NCBI GenBank assembly: GCA_040219025.1
Contig: JAVJTE010000025.1
Span: 1 to 64,000 of the forward strand
Source: HT1-32 sp040219025
GTDB lineage: Bacteria; Pseudomonadota; Alphaproteobacteria; Rhodospirillales; HT1-32
DNA length: 64,000 bases
Direction: 5' to 3'
Each line of letters opens with the position of its first letter. Position 1 is the stretch's first letter. Shown piece after piece: positions 27,081 to 35,640 of this stretch. The notes under the pieces are model-generated. The model worked only from the letters and a program-made list of their open reading frames with translations, was not told the origin of the DNA and ran no database searches. A program made the translations under genes and the position numbers.

Positions 27081-27496
27081 CGCAAGTCCGCCATACCGGC
27101 GGCTGCCTGTGCGGTGTCATACGCTATTCTGCCGTCGCCGACCCCCATAACGTCACCCATTGCCACTGCCGGATGTGCCAGCGCTCTGTCGGGGCGGCAA
27201 TGGTGACCTGGATGACATTCCGATCCGGCGAAGTCACCTTTAGCGGGCGGCTGTCCTATCACCGGTCCAGCGACAAGGGACGGCGGGGCTTCTGTCCGGA
27301 ATGCGGCTCTTCCCTGACCTTCACCCATAAAGACCTGCCGGACGAGGTCGATGTCACCGTCGCCAGCCTCGACAATCCGGAGGCTGTTCAGCCGCTGGAT
27401 CATATACATACCGGATCGCAGGCGGACTGGATGAAGCCGGGTGATGACCTGCCCCGTTATCCGGGTGAACGCCCTGTTCAGCGCGGACAATTCTGA
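27077..27496 (+). CDS. GFA-family (glutathione-dependent formaldehyde-activating-like) protein
   Basis: A 139-aa zinc-binding protein of the GFA/CENP-V fold. It has the Cys/His pattern GGCLCGVIRY, THCHCRMCQRSVG and FCPECGSSLTF. Most members have no proven formaldehyde activity, so a substrate should not be assumed. Its ATG overlaps the xthA stop, indicating co-translation with the DNA-repair gene. Confidence 0.88.
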   Translation: MTQVRHTGGCLCGVIRYSAVADPHNVTHCHCRMCQRSVGAAMVTWMTFRSGEVTFSGRLSYHRSSDKGRRGFCPECGSSLTFTHKDLPDEVDVTVASLDNPEAVQPLDHIHTGSQADWMKPGDDLPRYPGERPVQRGQF

Positions 27497-27499
27497 ACT

Positions 27500-28183
27500 A
27501 TGACCGGCATTATCACCCGTCTCATCGCTGGCGGTCCGGAACGTCATACAAGGCTGCATGATGAAAAAGGCAACCTGACCACGCCGGTTGATATGCTGCG
27601 CGATGTACCCGGTGCATTGCTGCGGACGATTGCAGAGAAATTTGGCTATAAAGGCAGCGCACTGCCCTGGTGGCCCGCACCGGCGATCCGGATGGTCGCC
27701 GGTCTGATAAAGCACGACTGGCAGGTTCTGGAATTCGGCTCCGGCCGGTCAACGCTCTGGCTGGCAGGCCATGCCGGCCATGTGACCGCGATGGAAGATC
27801 ACCCGGAATGGTACAAACGTGTAACCTCCGAGATTCTGGGCCGTAACATCACCAATGTGGATTACAGGTTCGCAGCGGACATGAACCGCTATTCAGAACC
27901 GGAGGGATTACCCGCAGCCAGCATCGACTTTGCGATTGTTGACGGCAGCGTTCGCTCCCGCTGCCTGAAAACCGCCTTCAAGCTCATAAAGCCGGGCGGA
28001 CTTATCTATCTCGACGATTCAGACAAGGACATGACAATTCCGGACGGCGATACACGAAAATGCGACGCCATGCTGGAAGTTGCCGAATCCGAAGGCAAGG
28101 GAAAGAGACGTTGCTTTACCGGGTTCGCGCCGCAACAGGCTTTTGCGAAACAGGGCACTTTGTTTTTCGTTGCCGGCGACTGA
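27500..28183 (+). CDS. Class I SAM-dependent methyltransferase-like protein
   Basis: A 227-aa protein with a Rossmann-type SAM-binding motif (WQVLEFGSGRSTLWLAG near residue 75), an acidic end of strand 2 (VTAMEDHPEW) and FAIVDGSVRSRC as the post-I region, then FKLIKPGGLIYLDDSD. The substrate is unknown; the pattern resembles proteins annotated as class I methyltransferases next to glycosylation genes. It lies 3 bases after the GFA-family gene and ends convergently with ilvD. Confidence 0.78.
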   Translation: MTGIITRLIAGGPERHTRLHDEKGNLTTPVDMLRDVPGALLRTIAEKFGYKGSALPWWPAPAIRMVAGLIKHDWQVLEFGSGRSTLWLAGHAGHVTAMEDHPEWYKRVTSEILGRNITNVDYRFAADMNRYSEPEGLPAASIDFAIVDGSVRSRCLKTAFKLIKPGGLIYLDDSDKDMTIPDGDTRKCDAMLEVAESEGKGKRRCFTGFAPQQAFAKQGTLFFVAGD

Positions 28184-28222
28184 ATACGCAGATCAACCTG
28201 AACGCCCTCTCGTGATTTTTTT

Positions 28223-28263
28223 GTTGTCTCCGGACGACCGGTAAATCGGCCGCCCGGAACAAC
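28223..28263. repeat. Imperfect inverted repeat between convergent genes
   Basis: GTTGTCTCCGGACGACCGG pairs imperfectly with CGGCCGCCCGGAACAAC across a TAAAT loop. It lies between the converging methyltransferase and ilvD genes. A run of seven T bases lies on the wrong side for a classic terminator of the plus-strand gene, so any termination role is uncertain. Confidence 0.4.
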
Positions 28264-28281
28264 TGAAACAGAAAACCCGCG

Positions 28282-30018
28282 TCAGATATCTGCGTAGACG
28301 TGCTTTTCAGCCTTCGCACCGGGATGGGTCAGGGCACCCTTCTCCGCGGAACCAACGGTCTGGGCATATTTCCAGAGCGCGCCCGACTGATAGTCCGTTT
28401 CCCGCGGCTTCCATTCCTTGCGGCGGGCCGCCAGCTCGTCATCGGTCAGATCGACCTCGATTGTGCCTTCTGCCGCATCAATGGTGATCATGTCGCCATT
28501 CTTCAGCAGGCCGATCGGACCACCGACAGCAGCTTCCGGCCCGACATGACCGACACAGAAACCACGTGTCGCACCAGAGAAACGACCATCGGTGATCAGT
28601 GCCACCTTGTCGCCGACGCCCTGACCATAAAGGGCCGCCGTCGTTGCCAGCATTTCACGCATGCCCGGACCACCCTTCGGTCCTTCATAGCGAATGACAA
28701 AGACACAGCCTTCCTTGTAGGTCCGCTTGTCGACGGCTTCAAAGGCTTCCTCTTCAGAATCGAACACCAGTGCCGGGCCGGTGAACTTCAGGTTGGTCAT
28801 GCCGGCAACCTTAACGATGGCCCCTTCCGGTGCCAGATTGCCACGCAGGCCAACCACACCACCGGTTCTGGTGATCGGGTTTGATGTCGGGCGAACGATA
28901 TCCTGGTCCTGCGGGAAGCTGATATTCTCCAGATTTTCAGCGATGGTCTTGCCATTGACGGTCAGGCAATCCCCGTGCAGGAAGCCGCCTTCCAGCAGCG
29001 CCTTCAGGATCACCTGTACACCACCGATCTCGTACAGATCCTTGGCAACATATTTGCCGCCCGGTTTCAGATCCGCGATGTAGGGTGTCTTCTTGAAGAT
29101 TTCGGCGACATCATGAAGATCGAAATCAATACCGGCTTCCGCCGCCATTGCCGGCAGATGCAACCCGGCATTGGTCGAACCACCGGAGGCCGCGACCAGT
29201 GTCGCCGCATTCTCCAGCGACTTGCGGGTGACGACATCTCGCGGGCGAATGCCCTTGGCCAGCGCATGCATGACTTCCTGTCCGGAAAGTTCGCACAACG
29301 CATCACGGCTTTCGTAGGGTGCCGGTGCACCGGATGAACCGGGCAGTGCCAGGCCGATTGCCTCGGAAACGCAGGCCATGGTGTTTGCGGTGAACTGGCC
29401 ACCACAGGAGCCGGCAGACGGGCAGGCAACACATTCCAGCGCATGCAGGTCGTCATCCGACATATTGCCGGCTGAATGCTGGCCGACAGCTTCAAACACG
29501 TCCTGTACCGTGACATCCCTGCCCTGAAACCGGCCCGGCAGGATGGAGCCGCCATAGATGAAGATGCTCGGCACGTTCAGGCGGATCATCGACATCATCA
29601 TGCCCGGCAGTGACTTGTCACAACCGGCAATCCCGACCATCGCATCATAGCAGTGGCCGCGCATGGTCAGTTCAACGGAATCGGCGATCACATCACGACT
29701 GACCAGTGAGGATTTCATCCCCTGATGCCCCATGGCGATACCGTCAGTCACTGTAATCGTGCAGAATTCACGGGGGGTGCCGCCCATCGCCTTGACGCCA
29801 AGCTTCACTGCCTGTGCCTGCCGGCTCAGTGCGATGTTACAGGGCGCGGCTTCGTTCCAGCAGGTGGCAACACCGACGAACGGCTGCGCAATCTCCTCTG
29901 CCGTCATCCCCATGGCATAGTAGTAAGACCGGTGCGGCGCGCGCTCCGGGCCAACCGACACATGCCGGCTTGGCAGTTTCGATTTGTCGAACACCGGTTT
30001 CACCTTGTCGTAGGGCAT
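28282..30018 (-). CDS. ilvD: Dihydroxy-acid dehydratase
   Basis: IlvD dehydrates dihydroxy-isovalerate and dihydroxy-methylvalerate in branched-chain amino acid synthesis. The 578-aa product has the cluster/active-site Cys regions TCWNEAAPCN, GIAGCDKSLPGMMM and ACPSAGSCGGQFTANTMACV, and the C-terminal ITDGRFSGATRGFCVGHV. The start MPYDKVKPVFD is supported by an AGAGGAAACGTC leader, although the frame is open upstream. It is monocistronic with a leader of over 200 bases. Confidence 0.96.
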   Translation of the reverse strand: MPYDKVKPVFDKSKLPSRHVSVGPERAPHRSYYYAMGMTAEEIAQPFVGVATCWNEAAPCNIALSRQAQAVKLGVKAMGGTPREFCTITVTDGIAMGHQGMKSSLVSRDVIADSVELTMRGHCYDAMVGIAGCDKSLPGMMMSMIRLNVPSIFIYGGSILPGRFQGRDVTVQDVFEAVGQHSAGNMSDDDLHALECVACPSAGSCGGQFTANTMACVSEAIGLALPGSSGAPAPYESRDALCELSGQEVMHALAKGIRPRDVVTRKSLENAATLVAASGGSTNAGLHLPAMAAEAGIDFDLHDVAEIFKKTPYIADLKPGGKYVAKDLYEIGGVQVILKALLEGGFLHGDCLTVNGKTIAENLENISFPQDQDIVRPTSNPITRTGGVVGLRGNLAPEGAIVKVAGMTNLKFTGPALVFDSEEEAFEAVDKRTYKEGCVFVIRYEGPKGGPGMREMLATTAALYGQGVGDKVALITDGRFSGATRGFCVGHVGPEAAVGGPIGLLKNGDMITIDAAEGTIEVDLTDDELAARRKEWKPRETDYQSGALWKYAQTVGSAEKGALTHPGAKAEKHVYADI

Positions 30019-30219
30019 GACGTTTCCTCTGTTGTGACATTGCGTTATCGCGAAAATTTGCAGGCACAATAATCAAGCAACAGGCGCTTGGCGAGGCCGT
30101 AAGGCCGGAAATTACCGAGATTGTTCAGGTGAGTCGAAATTGCCGGGCAGTATCTGCCCATTACAGATCATTGCCGGTAACAGACGAAAGTAAACTCAAG
30201 TAATACAGGGACTTAAGTT

Positions 30220-30234
30220 TGGCCCGGTTCTTGA
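30220..30234 (+). promoter_or_regulatory. Possible sigma-54-type promoter
   Basis: TGGCCCGGTTCTTGA matches the -24/-12 pattern TGGCACG-N4-TTGC at all but two positions, with correct spacing. A ribosome-binding site (AGGAG, 30272-30276) and a small ORF follow at a suitable distance. The last base of the -12 GC doublet is A, which weakens the case. Confidence 0.3.
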
Positions 30235-30284
30235 AAGCCTTCCCGGCAGATGATGTGGGGTTGCAACAAGCAGGAGAAATGGCA

Positions 30285-30452
30285 ATGCAGGCCGTTTCAA
30301 AAGCCATGAACGAAAATGAACCGGCCCGGCCGGATCTGATGCCAAAATCAATGGATGAGAAGGTGCTGGAAATCCTGCGCATCCTGCGCGACCACGGGAT
30401 TCAGGTAAGCCCGGTCGCCGTGATCGATAACAACGGCAATGACCGGGGCTGA
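30285..30452 (+). CDS. Small hypothetical protein (55 aa)
   Basis: A short ORF beginning MQAVSKAMNENEPARP, with AGGAG spaced 8 bases from the ATG (another ATG lies two codons upstream but too close to that site). The second half, MDEKVLEILRILRDHGIQVS, predicts a helix followed by VSPVAVID. I do not recognise a family. It is flanked upstream by a sigma-54-like box and downstream by a REPIN-like repeat. The good ribosome-binding site favours a real gene, but the evidence is thin. Confidence 0.45.
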   Translation: MQAVSKAMNENEPARPDLMPKSMDEKVLEILRILRDHGIQVSPVAVIDNNGNDRG

Positions 30453-30476
30453 CCCCTGACGGCCACCACCTCGGGC

Positions 30477-30562
30477 CATGTCATCCCGTCACAAGACGGG
30501 AACCAGCCGCCAAACAGCACAAATCAGCAGCTGGGTCCCGGGTCGGGCCCCGGGATGACATG
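30477..30562. repeat. REPIN-like pair of inverted palindromic units
   Basis: Two related units of about 30 bases face each other: the left unit (30478-30507) starts TGTCATCCCGTC and ends ACCAGC, and the right unit (30530-30562) starts GCTGGGTCCCGGG and ends CGGGATGACAT. The outer 12 bases are perfect inverted repeats (CATGTCATCCCG / CGGGATGACATG), and each unit can fold by itself. This resembles dispersed REP/BIME elements, whose spurious translation (VIPGPDPG...) is common in GC-rich alphaproteobacteria. Confidence 0.7.
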
Positions 30563-30581
30563 AGGACTGGCTGGTGACGGC

Positions 30582-33230
30582 CTAAAGCTCCGTAATCCGT
30601 CCGAGAGCTTCCTCGACCTTCTCCCGCTGAACAACGGCTGCTTCCCGTTTGGCCTGCTGTTCTGCAACAACCTCTGCCGGTGCGCGGGAGGTGAAGTTTT
30701 CGTTGTTGAGCTTCTTGTCGAAACGATCAATCTCGCCATCAAGGCGGGAGATTTCCTTCTCCAGCCGCGATTTCTCCTCCGAGATATCAATCACCTCTGC
30801 CACAGGCAGCATGTAGGTCGCTTCATCGACAACCTGCTGTACGGCCCCCTGCGGCGCTTCCGTGACTGATGTATCAACGCTCTCCAGCCGTGCCAGCCGC
30901 TGCAACGGCTCGGCCAGCTGTTCCAGACGGCGCAGGCTGGTTTCTGACGCATCCTTGACCAGCAGCGGAATCTTCGCACCCGGCTTGATGTTCATTTCCG
31001 AGCGCACACCGCGAATGGCGCTGATCACCCGGATAACCCATTCGACATCATCAATCGCGGTCGAATCCACCATACTGTCCGGATATTCCGGCCATTGCTG
31101 GCTCATCAGCGCCTCACGTCCCTCACCCATCGACGACCAGAGCTCGGAAGTGATGAACGGCATCACCGGATGCAACAGCAGAAGAATCTGGTCCAGCGCC
31201 CAGGCGGCGGTTGCCTGACATTCAGCCTTCTCGGGACTGTCTTCACCCTGCAAAACCGGCTTTATGAGTTCCAGATACCAGTCACAGAAATTGTGCCAGG
31301 CAAAATGATAGACGGTGTCGGCGATGTCGTTGAAGCGATAGGCCGCCACCGCACGATTGACCTGCGCCGCTGTCCGCACGACCTCGCTGATAATCCAGCC
31401 GTTGACCGTCTGGGTCACCGCGGCCGGCCTGAAGCCTTCGACGTTCCGGCATTCGTTCATCTGGCAGAAGCGGGCAGCGTTCCAGAGTTTGGTGGAAAAA
31501 TTGCGATATCCCTCCACCCGCTTTTCAGACAGTTTCACATCACGTCCCTGCACTTCCATGGTGCACAGCGTAAAGCGCAGCGCATCCGCGCCGTATTTGT
31601 CGATCAGGCTCAGCGGATCAATCACATTACCTTTCGACTTCGACATCTTCTGGCCGTTCTCATCGCGGACCAGTCCATGCAGATAGACGGTATGGAAGGG
31701 CTCGGTTCCCATGAACTCGATACCCATCATCATCATCCGGGCGACCCAGAAGAACAGGATATCAAATCCGGTCACCAGCACGTCGGTGGGATAGAAACGC
31801 TCAAGTTCCGGTGTCTGTTCGGGCCAGCCCAGCGTACTGAACGGCCAGAGCGCGGATGAGAACCAGGTATCCAGCACATCGCTGTCCTGAGACAGCTTCA
31901 CATCCCGGCCGAAATGCGCAGCAGCCGCCTTGAGGGCCGCCTCTTCGGTCTCCTCGACAAAGATCGTGCCGTCTTCCGCATACCAGGCCGGAATCCGGTG
32001 CCCCCACCAGATCTGGCGCGAGATACACCAGGGCTGAATGTTGCGCATCCAGTCATAATAGGTCGCTTCCCACTGTTTCGGGACAATCTTTGTGCGGCCC
32101 TGCTCGACAGCTTCGATCGCCGGCTTCGCCAGTACTTCGGCATTCACGAACCACTGATCGGTCAGCCAGGGTTCGACCGGCACACCGGAGCGATCACCAT
32201 GCGGCACCGTATGCGGATGTTCATCAATCTTCTCAAGCAGACCAAGCTCATCCATCTGGGCGACAATTCTGTCCCGGGCCACAAAGCGGTCCAGACCCTG
32301 ATAGGCCTCCGGTGCATTCTCGTTCACATGCGCATCGGCATCAAAGATATTGATCATTTCCAGGTCATGACGCTTGCCAACGTCAAAATCGTTGAAGTCA
32401 TGGGCCGGTGTCATCTTGACAGCACCGGAACCCTGTTCCGGGTCGGCATAGTCGTCCCCGACAATCAGCAGGCGCTGCCCGGTGATCGGCTGGATGCAGT
32501 ATTTGCCAATCAGCGACAGATAACGCTCATCTTCAGGATGCACGGCAACACCCGTATCACCCAGCATGGTCTCCGGCCGCGTTGTGGCAACCGTGATGAA
32601 CTCACCTTCGCGACCTTCAATCGGATAGCGGAAATGCCAGAGCTTTCCGGCAACTTCCCGCTGTTCGACTTCCAGATCGGAAATCGCCGTATGCAGCTTC
32701 GGATCCCAGTTCACCAGTCGCTTGTCGCGATAGATCAGACCCTTTTTATGCAGGGCAACGAAGACCTTCTTCACCGCATCGGACAAACCGTCATCCATGG
32801 TGAAACGCTCACGCGACCAGTCACAGGAGGCACCAAGCCGCCGCAACTGCCGGGTGATAGTTCCACCGGATTCGGCTTTCCAGTCCCATACCTTGTCGAT
32901 AAAGGCATCGCGGCCAAGATCATGACGGGTCACGCCCTGTTCGCCCAGCTGACGTTCAACCACCATCTGCGTGGCAATCCCGGCATGGTCCGTACCCGGC
33001 TGCCACAGCGTGTTACGCCCCTGCATGCGGTGCACGCGGATCAGGACATCCTGCAGTGTGTTATTCAGGGCGTGGCCCATATGCAGGCTGCCGGTGACAT
33101 TCGGCGGCGGGATGACGATGGTATAGGGGTCCGCATTCGCATCTGCCCTAGCCTTGAACAGGCCATTGCTTTCCCAATCGGAATAATGCGCACGCTCGAC
33201 CTCGTCGGGTCGAAAGGTCTTGTCCAGCAT
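30582..33230 (-). CDS. valS: Valine--tRNA ligase
   Basis: ValRS charges and edits tRNA-Val. The 882-aa product has the HIGH-type motif in PPPNVTGSLHMGHALNNTL, the CP1 editing domain (VATTRPETMLGDTGVAV), WWGHRIPAWY, the KMSKS motif in GQKMSKSKGNVIDP and a C-terminal coiled coil (residues about 815-880) ending in RKVEEALGRI-like sequence (seen as REKVEEALGRITEL). The frame opens 19 codons upstream; MLDKTFRPDEVE is the family-like start. It follows popZ and its terminator. Confidence 0.96.
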   Translation of the reverse strand: MLDKTFRPDEVERAHYSDWESNGLFKARADANADPYTIVIPPPNVTGSLHMGHALNNTLQDVLIRVHRMQGRNTLWQPGTDHAGIATQMVVERQLGEQGVTRHDLGRDAFIDKVWDWKAESGGTITRQLRRLGASCDWSRERFTMDDGLSDAVKKVFVALHKKGLIYRDKRLVNWDPKLHTAISDLEVEQREVAGKLWHFRYPIEGREGEFITVATTRPETMLGDTGVAVHPEDERYLSLIGKYCIQPITGQRLLIVGDDYADPEQGSGAVKMTPAHDFNDFDVGKRHDLEMINIFDADAHVNENAPEAYQGLDRFVARDRIVAQMDELGLLEKIDEHPHTVPHGDRSGVPVEPWLTDQWFVNAEVLAKPAIEAVEQGRTKIVPKQWEATYYDWMRNIQPWCISRQIWWGHRIPAWYAEDGTIFVEETEEAALKAAAAHFGRDVKLSQDSDVLDTWFSSALWPFSTLGWPEQTPELERFYPTDVLVTGFDILFFWVARMMMMGIEFMGTEPFHTVYLHGLVRDENGQKMSKSKGNVIDPLSLIDKYGADALRFTLCTMEVQGRDVKLSEKRVEGYRNFSTKLWNAARFCQMNECRNVEGFRPAAVTQTVNGWIISEVVRTAAQVNRAVAAYRFNDIADTVYHFAWHNFCDWYLELIKPVLQGEDSPEKAECQATAAWALDQILLLLHPVMPFITSELWSSMGEGREALMSQQWPEYPDSMVDSTAIDDVEWVIRVISAIRGVRSEMNIKPGAKIPLLVKDASETSLRRLEQLAEPLQRLARLESVDTSVTEAPQGAVQQVVDEATYMLPVAEVIDISEEKSRLEKEISRLDGEIDRFDKKLNNENFTSRAPAEVVAEQQAKREAAVVQREKVEEALGRITEL

Positions 33231-33247
33231 TGCCGGGCGTCCTTGCA

Positions 33248-33292
33248 ATAAAAAACGGAATTGAAGCGCTAGTTCATAACGCTTCAATTCCG
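33248..33292 (-). terminator. Rho-independent terminator of popZ
   Basis: A perfect 13-base stem (CGGAATTGAAGCG, 33256-33268; CGCTTCAATTCCG, 33280-33292) with an 11-base loop is followed on the minus strand by TTTTTT. It lies 37 bases after the popZ stop and just before valS. Confidence 0.9.
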
Positions 33293-33329
33293 TGTTCGCA
33301 AAGCCCTTTGGGCTGAAAAATATGCAGGC

Positions 33330-33962
33330 CTAGCGACGCTCTGCCCGGTTCACCATCTTTTCGATCTCGGCTTTGACCAGTCGTTCGATCAGATAAGGCA
33401 GATTATGATCCAGCCATTCCTTGAGATAGGGCCGGAGTGATTCGCGAACGATGTCCTCCAGCGTAATCCCGGCCCGGCCAACGCCGACACCCCGGTCGCG
33501 GGCCAGCGCATTGCTCAGTTCCGACAGGGCCGCCGTCGAGGCCGCTGCTGTCGAGGCACCGATAAGGTCGCTGGGATCCATCTGCGGCTCAGGCTCAACC
33601 TGCATTTCCGGACCAAGTTCCAGAACATCTTCTTCCGGTTCAGGCTCTGGCTCAGGTTCAAGCAGGAGTTCATCCAACTCGTCTTCCGGTTCGATATCCT
33701 GATCCGCCAGTTCGAGAAGGTCTTCTTCCTCAACCTCGGGAACCGGCAACACTTCCTCTTCCGGTTCCTCAACTGGTGGCGGAGGCGGAGGCGGCGGTGG
33801 AGGCGGCGGTGGAGGCGGAGGCGGCGGAGGTGGAGGCGGTGGTGGAGGCGGCGGGGCCGCTTCTGCTTTCTGCTCTTCCTGCTCGTCTTCGGACAGAATT
33901 CTCCGAATAGACGCGAGGATATCCTCCATTGAGGGTTCTTGTTGTGCGTTGTCGTCGCTCAT
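33330..33962 (-). CDS. popZ: PopZ-like polar organising protein (DUF2497) with a 27-proline tract
   Basis: PopZ forms a cytoplasmic polar microdomain that anchors ParB-parS and recruits cell-cycle proteins. The 210-aa product has the conserved N-terminal helix PSMEDILASIRRILSED, a central disordered region and the conserved C-terminal assembly region (LEDIVRESLRPYLKEWLDHN, PYLIERLVKAEIEKM). The linker opens with 27 consecutive prolines, coded at 33774-33854, then becomes strongly acidic with EPEPEPEPEE. Such a tract would need EF-P for translation. It lies in the pcm2-tolC-popZ-valS order. Confidence 0.92.
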   Translation of the reverse strand: MSDDNAQQEPSMEDILASIRRILSEDEQEEQKAEAAPPPPPPPPPPPPPPPPPPPPPPPPPPPVEEPEEEVLPVPEVEEEDLLELADQDIEPEDELDELLLEPEPEPEPEEDVLELGPEMQVEPEPQMDPSDLIGASTAAASTAALSELSNALARDRGVGVGRAGITLEDIVRESLRPYLKEWLDHNLPYLIERLVKAEIEKMVNRAERR

Positions 33963-33986
33963 CGCGCCGTCTTCCCTGATCCTTGA

Positions 33987-34011
33987 AGCACTATACATAA
34001 GGTATAGTGCT
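33987..34011. repeat. Perfect 10-base inverted repeat upstream of popZ
   Basis: AGCACTATAC and GTATAGTGCT are separated by 5 bases, 25 bases upstream of the popZ ATG and about 75 bases after the tolC stop. No T-run follows on either strand. The minus-strand arm contains TATAGT, which could be a -10 element, so an operator-type role is possible. Confidence 0.55.
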
Positions 34012-34085
34012 GATTTATCGCTAAGACAAAATAGAATATAATCAGATTAAGGAAGAATTACCGCAACAGACGGATATGAGAAATA

Positions 34086-35447
34086 TCAATCTTCCTTGAT
34101 ATCGCCGCCAAACCATTTGCCGCGGACCCGACGATAGTTAGCCATCGGATCATAAATTTCGACCGGCAGGGCAAGGTCAACGGCGGTTAGCGTTCCCATC
34201 GCAGCACGAAGCTGCAGGGCTGCGACCTTTTCATCCCGAACAGCCCGGACCAGATTAACCTGTGAATCAAGCAGCTCCTGCTCCTGATCCAGCACATCCA
34301 GAATGGTTCGCGCACCAACCGCATTTTCACGACGCACACCATCAAGCGCGATGGTGTTGGATTCAATCTGACTGTTGAAGGCCTGAATACGGGCCCGGGC
34401 GGTCACCAGTTCTTCCCAGGCGCGCTTCACATCTTCCGCAACATTACGCTTGGCTTCATCCAGCTCCTGACGACGCTGACCGGCAACCTGCTTGGCTTCA
34501 CGAAGACGCGAATAGACATCCCCCGCCTGATAAAGCGGTACGGAAACATCGGCCCGGACTTCAAGCTCGGTGACCTTGCTGTTATTATTTGCAGTATCGA
34601 TATCCCGCCCCCACTGCCCGACCAGCGACACTTCGGGAAGCAGCTCTCCACGGACAAGCCCGATATTCTCGCGGGCCGCACGTTCCGAGAAATCAGCGGA
34701 GGCCACGGTTGGATTTGCACTGAGTCCAATGGCAAGCGCCTCATCTTCTGTCGCCGGAACGCCACCGATTTCGGGAGCCTGATCAAGCGTACCCGGCAGA
34801 TCGCCAACGGCATTTCTATAAGCAGCACGGGACTGCTCGAGATTTCCCTCGGCCTGGATACGGTCGGCGGCAGACTGTGCCAGACGCGCTTCTGACTGCG
34901 ACACATCCGTACGGGTGATTTCACCGACAGCAAACCTGTCCTGAGCCGCCTGCAACTGGCGACGCAGCACCAGTTCGTTGTTCCGGTTCAGTTCAAGCGT
35001 GGCGATATCCCGCAACACATCAAGATAGGACGTCGCCGCCGCGAGCAGCACATCCTGCTCCGTGTCAGTCAGATCGGCGCGAGAGGCGAGAACGTTGTTT
35101 TCCGCCTGCTCCGTTTCGCGAACAGTACGCCAGCCCCGGAAAATCGGCTGCTCAATCGTGAAATCGACTGAACGCTCTGTCCGGTTCTGGTCGTTTGGAT
35201 TGAACGAGTTGCTTGTCGCAAATACCCGACCGACCGAGCCATTCAGTTCAACTGTCGGGCGCCAGTTCGACAATGCCTGCGGCACGTCTTCATCGGTTCC
35301 GCGAACGGCCGCGCGCTGCGCCTGCAATGTCGGATTGGTCATGTAGGCCTTGGCCAGTGCCTCATCGAAGCTCTCTGCAAGCGCAGAACCCGACATGGCC
35401 AGGGAGAAGACAACGGCGCTGGTGGCGGCTAAAAGCTTTTGCTTCAT
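34086..35447 (-). CDS. tolC: TolC-family outer-membrane efflux protein
   Basis: TolC forms the outer-membrane exit duct for tripartite efflux pumps and type I secretion. The 453-aa product starts MKQKLLAATSAVVFSLAMSG with an Ala-x-Ala signal cleavage site (SALA/ES). It has the repeated helical-barrel pattern (SFDEALAKAYMTNPTLQAQR; RTILDVLDQEQELLDSQVNL), and the two homologous halves are visible. It lies downstream of a pcm-like gene and upstream of popZ; no inner-membrane pump genes are adjacent. Confidence 0.93.
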   Translation of the reverse strand: MKQKLLAATSAVVFSLAMSGSALAESFDEALAKAYMTNPTLQAQRAAVRGTDEDVPQALSNWRPTVELNGSVGRVFATSNSFNPNDQNRTERSVDFTIEQPIFRGWRTVRETEQAENNVLASRADLTDTEQDVLLAAATSYLDVLRDIATLELNRNNELVLRRQLQAAQDRFAVGEITRTDVSQSEARLAQSAADRIQAEGNLEQSRAAYRNAVGDLPGTLDQAPEIGGVPATEDEALAIGLSANPTVASADFSERAARENIGLVRGELLPEVSLVGQWGRDIDTANNNSKVTELEVRADVSVPLYQAGDVYSRLREAKQVAGQRRQELDEAKRNVAEDVKRAWEELVTARARIQAFNSQIESNTIALDGVRRENAVGARTILDVLDQEQELLDSQVNLVRAVRDEKVAALQLRAAMGTLTAVDLALPVEIYDPMANYRRVRGKWFGGDIKED

Positions 35448-35497
35448 GAGAACAGGACCCTGATTTTCCGATACAGCCCGACAAACAGGCAAACAAT

Positions 35498-35604
35498 ATG
35501 GTTAACGTTTGAATTTTGTACCCCAGCTTACTCAGCGAGGCAATGAATTTTATTCGCTAGTCTTGCCATTACTGTAAGAACGGAAAATTAACATTTTGCT
35601 AACC
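35498..35604 (-). promoter_or_regulatory. tolC upstream region with CtrA-like boxes
   Basis: An AT-rich 193-base gap before tolC holds a perfect CtrA half-site (ATGGTTAA, the complement of TTAACCAT, 35498-35505). It also holds TTAA-N7-CTAA followed by CC (35588-35604), one base off the full TTAA-N7-TTAA form. Regulation by CtrA is inference only. Confidence 0.4.
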
Positions 35605-35640
35605 TTTTATAACAACTTCGAAATGAAGCTGTCCGGAACC

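Noticed and set aside
30524..30790. Minus-strand ORF ending VIPGPDPGPSC
   Set aside because: Its end is a translation of the REPIN-like repeat and the rest is a shadow of valS.
31914..33251. A 445-codon plus-strand ORF opposite valS
   Set aside because: Antisense to the valS catalytic domain; composition is that of a shadow frame.
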